DNA of 64,000 nucleotides from Tubulanus polymorphus. Its lineage: Eukaryota > Nemertea > Palaeonemertea > Tubulaniformes > Tubulanidae. The notes beneath the pieces were generated by a model, which was not told the DNA's origin, made no database searches, and was given only the letters and a program-made list of their open reading frames with translations. Shown here in pieces: positions 55,701 through 64,000 of the stretch. The DNA lies in contig NC_134030.1 in NCBI RefSeq assembly GCF_964204645.1, forward strand, positions 21,643,210 through 21,707,209. The letters are read 5' to 3'. Position 1 is the first letter of the stretch. Every line of letters begins with the position of its first letter. The position numbers were made by a program, and so were the translations under genes.

Positions 55701-58700
55701 TACAATCAATTCCTACAGGTTTGTAGTTTTAGTAATTCACTATCAATTCTTGCATCTAAAATGTTTAATACATTTTCACATGTTGAAGTTTTGTCATATA
55801 TCACATCATGTCATTTCATATGACAACATCATCTGATATATATATGCTTTTAAAACATTTCAAAAATCATTTGTTTATTCATTCTTCATGACTGATTCGA
55901 TGCTGAATTCATATTCAATGTCTATTTGTGATTTCAGAGGAATTAAAGGAACGAGGAATCGTAGCTTATAGAAGTGAGTTAAATTCAAATATTTGTTCAT
56001 CAATTACACATTTTCAAGCTTCCCAATACCCCTAAACTACCTCTAAACTCCTATTAATAGACTCCTAACACTAACTTCCTAACACTAAACTCTTAACACT
56101 AAACCTCTAACACTAGACTCCTAACACTAGACTCCTGACACTAAACTCCTAACACTAGACTCCTGACACTAGACTCCTAACACTAGACTCCTGACACTAG
56201 ACTCCTAACACTAGACTCTTGACGCTAGACTCCTAACACTAAACTCCTAACGCTAGACTCCTAACGCTAGACTCCTGACGCTAGACTCCTGACGCTAGAC
56301 TCCTGACGCTAGACTCCTGACGCTAGACTCCTGACGCTAGACTCCTGACGCTAGACTCCTGACGCTAGACTCCTGACGCTAGACTCCTAACGCTAGACTC
56401 CTAACGCTAAACTCCTAACGCTAGACTCCTAACGCTAGACTCCTGACGCTAGACTCCTAACGCTAAACTCCTAACGCTAGACTACTTACGCTAGACTCCT
56501 GACGCTAGACTCCTAACGCTAAACTCCTAACGCTAGACTACTTACGCTAGACTCCTGACGCTAGACTCCTGACGCTAGACTCCTGACGCTAGACTCCTGA
56601 CGCTAGACTCCTGACGCTAGACTCCTGACGCTAGACTCCTGACGCTAGACTCCTGACGCTAGACTCCTGACGCTAGACTCCTAACGCTAGACTCCTAACG
56701 CTAGACTCCTAACGCTAAACTCCTAACGCTAGACTACTTACGCTAGACCCCTGACGCTAGACCCCTGACGCTAGACCCCTGACGCTAGACCCCTGACGCT
56801 AGACCCCTGACGCTAGACCCGTGACGCTAGACCCCTAGCAATAGACCCCTAGCAATAGACTCCTGACACTGGACTCCTGACACTGGACTCCTGACACTGG
56901 ACTCCTGACACTGGACTCCTGACACTGGACTCCTGACACTGGACTCCTGACACTGGACTCCTGACACTGGACTCCTGACACTAGACTCCTGACACTAAAC
57001 TCCTAACACTAGACTCCTATAACTAGACTCCTAGCAATAGACTCCTAAGACTAGACTCCTAACACTAAACTCCTAACACTAGAATCCTAACACTAGACTC
57101 CTAACACTAGACCCCTAACACTAGACTCCTAACACTATACTCTTAACACTAGACTCCTAACACTAAACTCCTAACACTAGAATCCTAACACTAGACTCCT
57201 AACACTATACTCTTAACACTAGACTCCTAACACTATACTCTTAACACTAGACTCCTAACACTAGACTCCTAACACTAAACTCCTAACCCTTAAACTCCTA
57301 ACCCTTAAACTCCTAACACTAGACTCCTAACACTAAACTCCTAACCCCTCAACTCCTCAGCTGAGTCTCAATGAAATGAGCAAATATTACAATCTTAAGA
57401 ATAAGTTATATAGATATAATGCATTGAATAATGATACAATAAATCGAATACTGTAATTATATTAGATTAATGTATTCTACAAATAAATAAGAATTTTCCA
57501 GATTTAGATTTTAATCAGAAGTAAGAATTATATGGTTAAAGTGAACTGTATAAGTTTACCAGTTCAGATCTACCGGTACTCAATGTTTATATATCCGGTA
57601 TTTGAATTATTGTTGTTTTTTGTTTTTCAGTAAAAGACGAAACAGCGCGTAAGTACTGATAACAACTGATTCGTTAAACTCTACATAAATAAATAACACA
57701 ATATGATATATCCTATATTGAATAGAAGCGGTTCTTATATAGCTCTGAATTCTGTGAAGCTGTTCATGAAATACTTCCTTTAGGATTGGAAAGAATAACA
57801 TGTTTCTCTCTCCCTGCAGTAATCTATTGTGTTTATTCTGTTTCAGTGAAACACATCAAACCAATTATTGCTGACAGAATCCAATATTTTGAAGGTGAAT
57901 ACATTGTATTGACTGTTAAGGGTATTAATTAACAAGTTAAACCAGTACAGAGTAAGGGTGAAGGTCGACTGTATTTTGTAGGAGGATATTTGGCGCTATT
58001 GCAGCATAAATAGTTTAAAACATCAGTCAATGTTGTAATAGTTTCTATTTTCTAAGTTGTTTTGCTCCTCATTAGGTACATTGTAACATGTATAATTACA
58101 GATTCGCTAGAGACTGTTTTAGAAGAGAAATGTAAAAAGGCTCTCAGTATGTGGTCATCAAAACACTGGAAATATGATATATCTACTGCGAGTAAGTTCA
58201 CAGAGAAATCAATTTGTGATTTATAATATTGTATAAAAACTTGTCTATTGTTTATTACATATAGTGTCTGAACTCAGTGAATTTACCAGTAGAACTTTAA
58301 AGACAAACACAGGTTATTGGAAACAAGTCAAAGAATGTTTTGGTAAATAATGAATTCTTGTTCACTGAACGTTTTATTAAATGATCTGATTTTTAGGTTT
58401 TGAATAATAATTATTTGTTCTGTTTGAATAGGAGATGAAATTAACGGTGAAACAAATACAACTGAACTGACAGAAATAGGTGAATATAAAAAAATTCAGA
58501 TAAACAGAAATATAGTATTGAATTCATTGAAGATGAAATTCATCAATGTAATCGAATCTTCACAGAGACCTGTTTTGATTCAAAGCAATATAAACTAATT
58601 TTAAACTAAGAGCGCTTGAAACCCTTTGGTCTCAGTTTGAATCAATGTGAAAATTTATTGTTTATAGTTACTGAATGTTTGGGTGAATGCAGTAAAACAA

Positions 58701-60379
58701 TGCGTGATAAATGGAACACTGGTGAGTACCCCTCATGAGTACTTCTCATGAGTACCCCTCATGAGTACCTATCATCAGTACCTCTCTTGAGTACCTTATT
58801 CAAATGACCACCGAGCGTCTTGAGTACTGTTAAGTACAGGACTTGAATACAAATTGTAATTCGAGCAGGAAAGTTGATTGAGTACCATTTATTAACTGTC
58901 AGGATATGTAATTAGTGTGGTGAGTACAATGAGTACCAAATACAGACACTCAACTGAGTACCCGGCCCCGGTACCTGAATTGTGTAAAGACATTTAAATG
59001 ATGTAATTCATTGATCAAGTTGAAACAAACTGCAAACTGAACCAGTTTATTTGTGAACTAATGTTTCATGATTTGATATTTTTAGACTATTTTAAAAACC
59101 GAAAGATGATTGTAGAGACAGGTAAATATTGCGTAGCTCTGATATTCAGCCCAGTACTGCCCCCTGGTGACTTTATGAGATGTAACTATTCTGTTATTTG
59201 TATTTTAGACGAGATTGTTGATGAGATAAAACGCGAATATTTTCAGACTCCCGAATTTAGAAGTAGGTTTCCAGTAAAATCAGAACCTGTTTCAACAACC
59301 AGAACTCAAATATTAATATCTGTATGTATTGTATTATTATTTATAGGATCAGTTGAGACTGCAGTGAATGAAGCTATCAAGAATTCAGGTAATTAAATAT
59401 TCTTCATAAATATGAATTCTGTGTTTGAATATTTCCAATTAGTCGAATTTAGATTTTGAATTGACTTCAGAGAAGAGCTTGGCCAAAGGTGTATTTTCAC
59501 GATGTAAACATGTATTTACTGCAGGTCAAATTCAGATTTTGAAATGACTTCAGATGTTTAGTGAATGTGTATTTTTTTCAATGTAAACTTATATTTTACA
59601 GAAAAATCACAAGCCGGCAAAAAACCGAACTATGAAGTTGCAGGTTTGTAACATTTCTGGTAACGAATTTGACCTGATGGATTTCACAGATTAGAAAACA
59701 AATTCCCTGGGAAAAAACAAATTCCATTTTAAATATGTCAACTATTTCGTTCCATGGTTTCCTGTCGTTACTAGGGTGGTAGTCACCCTTGTTGATGATT
59801 TACCCCTAAGGGTAACTTTGAATCGCGGTCTATGAAATCAGGAAGATTATGTAATATTCTGTTCAAAATTATATCTTATTATTTCAGAGAAATGGATAGC
59901 TGATGAAATGAAAGGTAAATTGACTGATGATAAATACTCAGTTTTATGATGAGTTTGTGTTGATGTTTACAGAATCATTTCTAATTTCAGGTTTCACGGT
60001 TAAACCATCTGAAATTTATGGTATGTGATATTGTTTTATATCTATATATGTTGTATGGGTGGCTCATCAGTCAGACAACTGGGCGAGAAATCGAGTAACA
60101 ATTCACTAAAAATCCTGATGTTTTTTTTTTCAGAGCGTAATGAATTTGCTAAACTTGCACAACCAAAAGGTAATGAATAGATTATGTGTGTTAAAACTGA
60201 TGTTATCGATTTTGATAATGTTTTATAATGTTAAACGTAATTTAATTTCTATTTCAGTAACGAGAAAATCAAGAGAGTTGATAAATGAGATACGTGCTAT
60301 AACAGATAAAGGTAATCAATATTGACTTCTATAAACATTTTACTGACTCAATATTTCCATATTCATGGATTCATGTTTC

Positions 60380-60410
<31 letters not shown>

Positions 60411-63400
60411 CGTGTCTTATGGTCCCCAAACCGGGAAATCAGGAATTGCAAAATAATATTTCATCATGGCTCAAAATATTTGCGTTGTAAGTTGATAGAT
60501 TTTCCTCTCATTCTGGAAGTATTTTGAAAATTTATTTTGCGCTTCAACTTTCTTCACCAATCTTTCTTGAAAATCACCTACATCAGCCAATCACCGGTAA
60601 AATGTTGACGTCACTGTAGTGTATGATGTAATCTGCTAAATCTGGAAAATGAAATCAACACCCATGAAATACTCGGGTTTATTGACTTCATGTAATTGTG
60701 AGAACTATCCATAAATTCTGTTTTGAGTTCGATCACAAACTTGTTTGGTCTTTACTTCTTTAGATTTGAAGTTTATCTGATGTTATATGTGAATGATACA
60801 ACTGTTTATAGTTTGTATGCATCAGTTCATATATTGTTTTCATTTCATTTTTCAGGCGAATTAAAAAAGCTCGGTTTCCTGGTAGAGGAGTCGAGTAAGT
60901 AAATTATACAGTCATCACTTTCTGATTTAGACTAGGATCGAGAGATGAAATAGTTTGACATACAATAAATCGACAAAATTAAGATGAAATTAAGTTTCAT
61001 TTTCTCTGGTTTGTGGGAGATCCGAAGTATATGATTAAACCGGTTTAATCCGGATCACTGGGGGAACCGGTGAAATTCATCTGGTTTATGAGAAATCACG
61101 ATTTAAAATCGTATTCTGTGAGATACAAGTTGATCGTTTAATAAATAGTCATAAAACTGAACGAAATCTTTAAGAAACCAAGAAATCGGATTTAACTGAT
61201 ATTGATTCAATGAGTTTGATTTGTATTTAGTGTTCTAATTTCCACTGAACAGTTTAACACATCATCAACAACTATTTCATTTATTTAGGGAAACCAACAA
61301 TATCCAATTCAAGACATTAGGCTAAAAAAAATTGATACCTTGTTTCTCCGCTCTGCTGAGCCTAAATGTTGACCCGGCCGGCCGCCTATCTACCCTATAC
61401 ATTACTTTTTTAAAAATCGTGATCAATTTTACCATAACAGACCCGGCCGCTATAGAAATGAACTGTTTATAAATTTTATCATATTTTACAAAAATGACCC
61501 GGCCGCTGCGGAGAAACAAGGTATCATTTTTGTTTAGCCTTATTCTTACGTTTCGTGTAGAATCCTTCCACACATCTTCAGAGTTTATTTGAAAAATATA
61601 TTTATAATTTACTGATATTCATCAAGACTGGAAATAGTCTTAACGGTTTACAACAATGATCAACAGTGTTTGATAATGCAATTCAACTAAGAGTCTAGAA
61701 TGTTTCCTTGAGCTAGTGTAGTTTATCCAACGTTTCGACTTGATCCTAAGTCATCTTCAGGAATACTGTATTCCTTGAGCTAGTGTAGTTTATTCAACGT
61801 TTTGACTATATCCTAATAGTCATCTTCAGGAATACTGTATTCCTTGAGCTAGTGTAGTTTATTCAACGTTTCGACTTTATCCTAATAGTCATCTTCAGGA
61901 ATTCAGGAATACTGTATTCCTTGAGCTAGTGTAGTTTATTCAACGTTTCAACTATATCCTAATAGTCATCTTCAGGAATACTGTATTCCTTGAGCTAGTG
62001 TAGTTTATTCGACGTTTCGACTATATCCTAATAGTCATCTTCAGGAATACTGTATTCCTTGAGCTAGTGTAGTTTATTCAACGTTTCGACTATACCCCAA
62101 TAGTCATCTTCAGGAATACTGTATTCCTTGAGCTAGTGTAGTTTATTCAACGTTTCGACTATACCCCAATAGTCATCTTCAGGAATACTGTATTCCTCGA
62201 GCTAGTGTAGTTTATCCAACGTTTCGACTTGATCCTAAGTCATCTTCAGGAATACTGTATTCCTTGAGCTAGTGTAGTTTATTCAACGTTTTGACTATAT
62301 CCTAATAGTCATCTTCAGGAATACTGTATTCCTTGAGCTAGTGTAGTTTATTCAACGTTTCCACTATATCCTAATAGTCATCTTCAGGAATACTGTATTC
62401 CTCGAGCTAGTGTAGTTTATTCAACGTTTCGACTTTATCCTAATAGTCATCTTCAGGAATACTGTATTCCTTGAGCTAGTGTAGTTTATTCAACGTTTCA
62501 ACTATATCCTAATAGTCATCTTCAGGAATACTGTATTCCTTGAGCTAGGGTAGTTTATTCAACGTTTCGACTATATCCTAATAGTCATCTTCAGGAATAC
62601 TGTATTCCTTGAGCTAGTGTAGTTTATTCAACGTTTCGACTTTATCCTAATAGTCATCTTCAGGAATACTGTATTCCTTGAGCTAGTGTAGTTTATTCAA
62701 CGTTTCAACTATATCCTAATAGTCATCTTCAGGAATACTGTATTCCTTGAGCTAGTGTAGTTTATTCAACGTTTCGACTATATCCTAATAGTCATCTTCA
62801 GGAATACTGTATTCCTTGAGCTAGTGTAGTTTATTCGACGTTTCGACTATACCCCAATAGTCATCTTCAGGAATACTTAAGTGTTTGTGAAATTCCAAGT
62901 ATAAACATTATCTAGAACTAAGAGCCTTATCAATTAATAAGACGTGATAGAAACTAGGGGTAATAATTAATGATGTAAGAACAGTTACAAATTTGAAGCA
63001 GAACAAACTCAAAGGGTTCTAATATGATATAGTAGTGAATATAAGTTTATGAAGTCGAATGACTTTAGGATGTTTGCAGTTGTTCGGTGTTTGGTTTATA
63101 TTGTGTATTTATTTATAGGGCTTAGTAGAAATCTAAGTAATGAAACTGCTGGTGAAGGTAGATCGGGTACTGGCCGACCAGTGAGTGGTGTGTCGAGCAG
63201 TGGCCGACCAGTGAGTGGTGATGGTGGATCACTTGGTGGTGATGGTGGATCACTTGGTGGTGATGGTGGACCAGTTGGTGGTGAAGGAACAGTGAACGAT
63301 GAACCTGCTGGTGGTGTTAGTCCGACTAGTGACACTGTGTTCACTGGTGGTGGTGGGTCGCCTTATGGTGGTCAGGGTGATGGTAGTATACCTCCTAACT

Positions 63401-63459
63401 ATGATCGTCGATCTAGTGGTGGTAGCGGGCAGGATCCTGGGGGTTTATCAAACTCTTAA
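37666..63459 (+). CDS. Ig-domain type I membrane protein with a long micro-exon-encoded tail (whole gene)
   Basis: Not recognised as a named family. About 54 coding exons thread together with every junction in phase 1 and all internal exons a multiple of three, giving 4,218 nt and about 1,405 residues. Order: signal peptide (1-35), four Ig-like domains (36-446), a membrane segment (about 452-471), a Cys-rich juxtamembrane stretch (477-586), a long hydrophilic, mostly charged tail (587-1,292) with one clear coiled-coil exon, and a Gly/Ser-rich end (1,293-1,405). The first 446 residues would be extracellular and the rest cytoplasmic. It could be an adhesion or immune-type receptor; no enzyme domain or ITAM/ITIM-like motif was noticed. 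Micro-exons may have been missed in the larger introns (46,849-48,496; 54,639-55,219; 60,312-60,855). Segment entries follow. Confidence 0.82.
38430..38560. mobile_element. Harbinger-like MITE fragment in Ig intron 1
   Basis: 38,440-38,510 contains AATGATACCTTGTTTCTCCG and GCGGCCGGGTCG, the same end and interior as the complete copy at 61,317-61,542. Confidence 0.65.
38595..39323 (+). repeat. 82-bp tandem array duplicating the Ig1 splice acceptor and exon start
   Basis: Nine acceptors, each TATTTGATATTTCAG followed by CACCTGATGGAGTTG, end at 38,667, 38,749, 38,831, 38,913, 38,995, 39,077, 39,159, 39,241 and 39,323, exactly 82 bp apart. Only the last leads into the complete Ig1 exon. The others read about 22 codons into the next copy and then meet TGA. 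A partial copy (GGAGTTGTACTGGACAGTGT) also lies at 37,980. Confidence 0.97.
39324..39614 (+). CDS. Ig gene exon 2: Ig-like domain 1
   Basis: Residues 36-132. The first cysteine is in VSITCKQ and the second in KQYKCVAKNSAG, the usual F-strand Y.C pattern. The exon starts with the final copy of the duplicated 82-bp unit. Donor ATCA|GTGAGT, phase 1. Confidence 0.88.
40494..40826 (+). CDS. Ig gene exon 3: Ig-like domain 2
   Basis: Residues 133-243. Cysteines in LACTCK, the core Trp in VKWYADG, and the second cysteine in FIQCRLRK. The spacing is that of an I- or V-type Ig fold with the Trp retained. Acceptor TATTATAG, donor ACGT|GTAAGT. Confidence 0.88.
41710..42048 (+). CDS. Ig gene exon 4: Ig-like domain 3
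   Basis: Residues 244-356. First cysteine in VDYICRTEGGRPDP, second in SFRCAVKEN. The Trp position is taken by Tyr (VIYQQ). Two NxT sites (NGT, NLT). Acceptor TTTCTTTCAG, donor CATT|GTAAGT. Confidence 0.88.
42101..43000. mobile_element. hAT-like TIR element of about 900 bp in Ig intron 4
   Basis: The left end reads CATGGGTGGATCTAGG and the right end in complement CAGGGGCGGATCTAGGGG. No transposase frame. No convincing 8-bp target duplication was seen. Confidence 0.7.
43025..43180. mobile_element. GGGGCC TIR MITE, single copy, in Ig intron 4
   Basis: GGGGCCGGTTGCATAGTC to GACTGTGCAACTGGCCCC, about 148 bp, as at 12.1-12.7 and 29.5 kb. Confidence 0.85.
43398..43667 (+). CDS. Ig gene exon 5: Ig-like domain 4
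   Basis: Residues 357-446. Cysteines in QVTCDPP and YRGQCLADG. Two or three NxT/NxS sites (NET, NIT, NST). Shorter and more diverged than the other three. Ends with a linker (GPTDEP) before the membrane segment. Confidence 0.8.
44983..45072 (+). CDS. Ig gene exon 6: transmembrane segment
   Basis: Residues 447-476: a short acidic stalk (VPDEG), then about 20 consecutive hydrophobic residues (IVFGVLILLILIILFIL), then CLCGC on the presumed cytoplasmic face. A single membrane pass after the Ig domains implies a type I orientation. Confidence 0.9.
45160..46725 (+). CDS. Ig gene exons 7-11: Cys-rich juxtamembrane micro-exons
   Basis: Exons 45,160-45,204, 45,908-46,003, 46,085-46,162, 46,241-46,276 and 46,651-46,725. 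Each starts T|TG or T|TA, so each begins with Leu, and each has a Cys close to the start (LRCRKP, LLCIYRKP, LTCKLP, LPCLCP). The first four end in Cys clusters or a CRCGN-type end (CVCCC, CHCCC, CTCNC). With exon 6 they hold about 23 cysteines. DELC precedes the cluster in exons 8 and 9, so these exons look like products of tandem exon duplication. Cytoplasmic Cys clusters next to a membrane segment are typical S-acylation sites; metal binding is an alternative. Confidence 0.8.
45335..45662. mobile_element. Expanded GGGGCC-family repeat in Ig intron 7
   Basis: Ends GGGACCCTAGTTGCAGAGTC and GCACTGTGCAAATGGCCC. The centre is amplified to about five units of GACTGGTCTTAAGCTGTTAG with GGTTATAGAA. 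Confidence 0.75.
46807..49956 (+). CDS. Ig gene exons 12-18: charged tail, part 1
   Basis: Exons 46,807-46,848, 48,497-48,532, 48,672-48,746, 49,274-49,321, 49,647-49,676, 49,757-49,807 and 49,894-49,956, all phase 1. Exon 12 (ENWVKTRDQ) and exon 14 (ENDWVITRDKDK) are clearly related, so this part arose at least partly by internal duplication. Exon 12 has the weakest donor (GTATTT). No known domain. Confidence 0.72.
48185..48422. repeat. Dispersed repeat of about 80 bp, copy cluster 3 (inverted)
   Basis: Three units in the opposite orientation to 9.6 and 23.4 kb (GATCCACCAGGTGTCGCTAG, GATTCCACTTGTGGCAAGTG), in Ig intron 12. Confidence 0.9.
48744..49055 (+). repeat. Minisatellite built from the exon 14 splice donor
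   Basis: About 18-20 units of roughly 16 bp (GAGGTAAGAGTAGTGA, GTGGTAAGAGTAGTGA). The first unit is the donor itself (CAAG|GTAAGAGGAGTGAG), so the array presents about twenty GGTAAG sites in a row. Open frames on the minus strand are artefacts. Confidence 0.95.
49985..50748. repeat. 40-bp minisatellite in Ig intron 18, about 19 copies
   Basis: Units GTAGAGAGTTTGTAATCTGT followed by AAACCTGATAGAAGCGGCCG. The 171-codon minus-strand frame across it is an artefact. Confidence 0.97.
50826..54015 (+). CDS. Ig gene exons 19-33: charged tail, part 2, with a coiled coil
   Basis: Exons 50,826-50,909, 51,205-51,252, 51,340-51,378, 51,610-51,627, 51,707-51,754, 51,847-51,900, 52,054-52,101, 52,355-52,423, 52,864-52,893, 53,122-53,160, 53,314-53,469, 53,563-53,598, 53,673-53,690, 53,807-53,854 and 53,938-54,015. 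Sizes are 18-84 bp except exon 29 (53,314-53,469, 156 bp), which encodes a Glu/Lys-rich heptad-like helix (residues 861-912; ERFQKELKEKLKQEENEER), the best coiled-coil candidate. Exons 22 and 31 are only 18 bp. Several exons start G|AA ATG (Glu-Met). Donors are strong (GTAAG, GTGAG) except GTTTG after exons 24 and 30. No catalytic or binding motif was recognised. Confidence 0.72.
54128..60894 (+). CDS. Ig gene exons 34-53: charged tail, part 3
   Basis: Exons 54,128-54,175, 54,555-54,638, 55,220-55,264, 55,668-55,718, 55,938-55,973, 57,631-57,648, 57,847-57,894, 58,102-58,191, 58,265-58,342, 58,432-58,479, 58,668-58,721, 59,086-59,121, 59,209-59,262, 59,347-59,388, 59,602-59,643, 59,888-59,914, 59,991-60,020, 60,134-60,169, 60,258-60,311 and 60,856-60,894. 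All are phase 1 and 18-90 bp; eight exons in the whole tail are exactly 48 bp. Exon 47 has two in-frame acceptors six bases apart (AGGATCAG). The encoded sequence is rich in Glu, Lys, Thr and Ile with no recognised domain. Individual very short exons, especially 57,631-57,648 and 59,888-59,914, are the least certain. Confidence 0.7.
54645..55165 (+). repeat. 22-bp minisatellite next to the exon 35 donor
   Basis: About 19 units of ACATCTACAGTAAACTACAT, the first starting seven bases inside the intron (AACA|GTAAGTTACATCTACAG). Each unit repeats a CAGTAA string like the donor. A non-repeat insertion lies at 55,041-55,105. Confidence 0.95.
55440..55620. mobile_element. Harbinger-like MITE fragment in Ig intron 36
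   Basis: AGATAGGCGGCCGGCAGGGT and GAGAAACAAGGTATCAATTT match the interior and right end of the copy at 61,317-61,542. Confidence 0.65.
56035..57362. repeat. 1.3-kb minisatellite of a 14-bp unit in Ig intron 38
   Basis: About 95 units of CTAGACTCCTGACG and variants (CTAACG, CTGACACTGGA, CTAACACTAAA), grouped in homogeneous blocks: CTAACACTAGA at both edges, CTGACGCTAGA in the centre, CTGACACTGGA near 56,860-56,990. G-poor on the plus strand. Confidence 0.97.
58722..58800 (+). repeat. Short array seeded by the exon 44 donor
   Basis: The donor GGTGAGTACC is followed by four to five copies of CTCATGAGTACC/T. Confidence 0.85.
61289..61320 (+). CDS. Ig gene alternative last exon 54, ended by a transposon
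   Basis: Acceptor TTTATTTAG then A|GG AAA CCA, phase-compatible with exon 53. It encodes RKPTISNSRH and stops at TAG 61,318-61,320. That stop is formed by the target duplication and first base of the MITE inserted at 61,317. Using this exon gives a protein of about 1,302 residues without the Gly-rich end. Confidence 0.5.
61317..61542. mobile_element. Harbinger-like MITE, complete copy
   Basis: TTA flanks both ends (61,317-61,319 and 61,540-61,542). The inverted ends GGCTAAAAAAAATTGATACC and GGCTAAACAAAAATGATACC (complement) continue into CTTGTTTCTCCGC. A 3-bp TWA duplication with GG-type ends fits PIF/Harbinger MITEs. There is no coding capacity. Confidence 0.85.
61690..62880. repeat. Satellite of about 70 bp, about 17 copies, with a hammerhead-like core in each
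   Basis: Units TATTCCTTGAGCTAGTGTAG, TTTATTCAACGTTTCGACTA and TATCCTAATAGTCATCTTCA. On the minus strand each carries a self-complementary GGAATACAGTATTCC arm, CTGAAGA, the GACTAT/ATAGTC hairpin and GAAACG. Two or three units have changes that shorten the hairpin (for example CTTGATCCTAAG at 61,738-61,750). It lies between the two alternative last exons of the Ig gene. Confidence 0.95.
63119..63459 (+). CDS. Ig gene last exon 55: Gly/Ser-rich C-terminus
   Basis: Acceptor TTTATTTATAG then A|GG CTT, phase-compatible with exon 53. It encodes residues 1,293-1,405, ending GLSNS and TAA at 63,457-63,459. It contains SGRPVSG and DGGSLGG repeats and a PPNYDRRSSGG segment. Low complexity, probably disordered. 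The bases just after the stop repeat CGTCGATCTAGTGGTGA from within the exon, so the exon may itself be repeat-derived. Confidence 0.72.
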
Positions 63460-64000
63460 CCGTCGATCTAGTGGTGACCGGAGGAGTGGTTATGGTAGAT
63501 CTACCTACCGCTGATATTGTGTTGTCAATGTTTAACCTCACCTGCTGTTTGACCTGTTTGCGTATTGCGTATTGTTTTAGAATTGATTGCTTTGCGTCAC
63601 CCGGTAGAAAATACGCTTCAATCTTGCATGTTTCAATATTTCAAAAACCGGAACTATGTTATACAGAACTTAAACCTCATGTTAATTTCGACCTATTTAT
63701 ATCGAATCTCAGTTCATTTGAAGATTGATAATTTTTCAGGAATTCTTTTTTATTCACAATCTCATAAACTCGTTTTGTAGTTTCTAAATATCGCTATTCG
63801 TGTTTTTTCCTCTCGTGGCCAAATTCACCCAGAATGTCATAGCTTTTAAAAGAGAAAATGTCTGGGGCGCGCCCCCGGGCCCATGGCCTTCGACATCTGA
63901 AACAGTTCAACTGCAGAGACTCAATTGCCCCCCCCCCTCTTTGGGTCTAACTCACGACTGTGGAACTGGGTCTAATTCATGACTGTGGAACTGGGTCTAA
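63460..64000 (+). other. Probable Ig-gene 3' UTR and flank
   Basis: No further exon seen. No canonical AATAAA was found. The window ends inside a GTGGAACTGGGTCTAA minisatellite (63,945-64,000) of the same core family as 13.6, 14.4, 30.7 and 31.9 kb. Confidence 0.5.

Noticed and set aside
56035-57362. Possible telomere-like or centromeric satellite
   Set aside because: The 14-bp unit is not TTAGGG-like, and the array is confined to one intron with normal exons on both sides.

Overview
This is a eukaryotic, intron-rich nuclear window from an invertebrate animal. Three spliced genes can be read through matched splice sites and reading phases. I cannot name the species. The gene set (an SLC16 carrier, a Dnz1-like palmitoyltransferase, an Ig-domain membrane protein), the degenerate Penelope-like elements, and the heavy load of MITEs and minisatellites would suit a marine lophotrochozoan (mollusc, annelid, brachiopod or relative), but that is inference.

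Layout. 1-8.67 kb: no gene; short tandem arrays, a foldback element and a piggyBac-type MITE. 8.67-14.37 kb, minus strand: a complete 700-residue monocarboxylate-transporter-like gene. 14.4-22.4 kb: no convincing gene; MITEs, tRNA-like SINE heads, an inverted pair of paralogous segments and Penelope-like debris. 22.40-28.15 kb, plus strand: a complete 271-residue DHHC palmitoyltransferase of the Dnz1/ZDHHC3/7 type, whose introns hold a 1.2-kb minisatellite and a 390-bp trinucleotide array. 28.2-37.6 kb: minisatellites, a foldback repeat, a GPCR-like C-terminal remnant and a degenerate Penelope-like element.

37.67-63.46 kb, plus strand: the most striking locus, a large gene I do not recognise. 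It encodes a signal peptide, four single-exon Ig-like domains, one membrane segment, then a run of very short exons (mostly 18-90 bp) forming a cysteine-rich juxtamembrane region, a long charged tail and a Gly/Ser-rich C-terminus. I could thread about 54 coding exons, giving about 1,405 residues, and every intron falls in phase 1, so almost any exon can be skipped or duplicated without a frameshift. Several of its introns carry satellites that start at, and appear to be copied from, the gene's own splice sites: an 82-bp acceptor array before Ig1 and donor-seeded arrays after other exons.

Nothing indicates that the three genes form a pathway. The cysteine-rich cytoplasmic edge of the Ig protein would be a plausible S-acylation target, but its proximity to a palmitoyltransferase gene may be coincidence. 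All exon boundaries were called by eye from GT/GC-AG sites, phase and protein plausibility; none has transcript support here.
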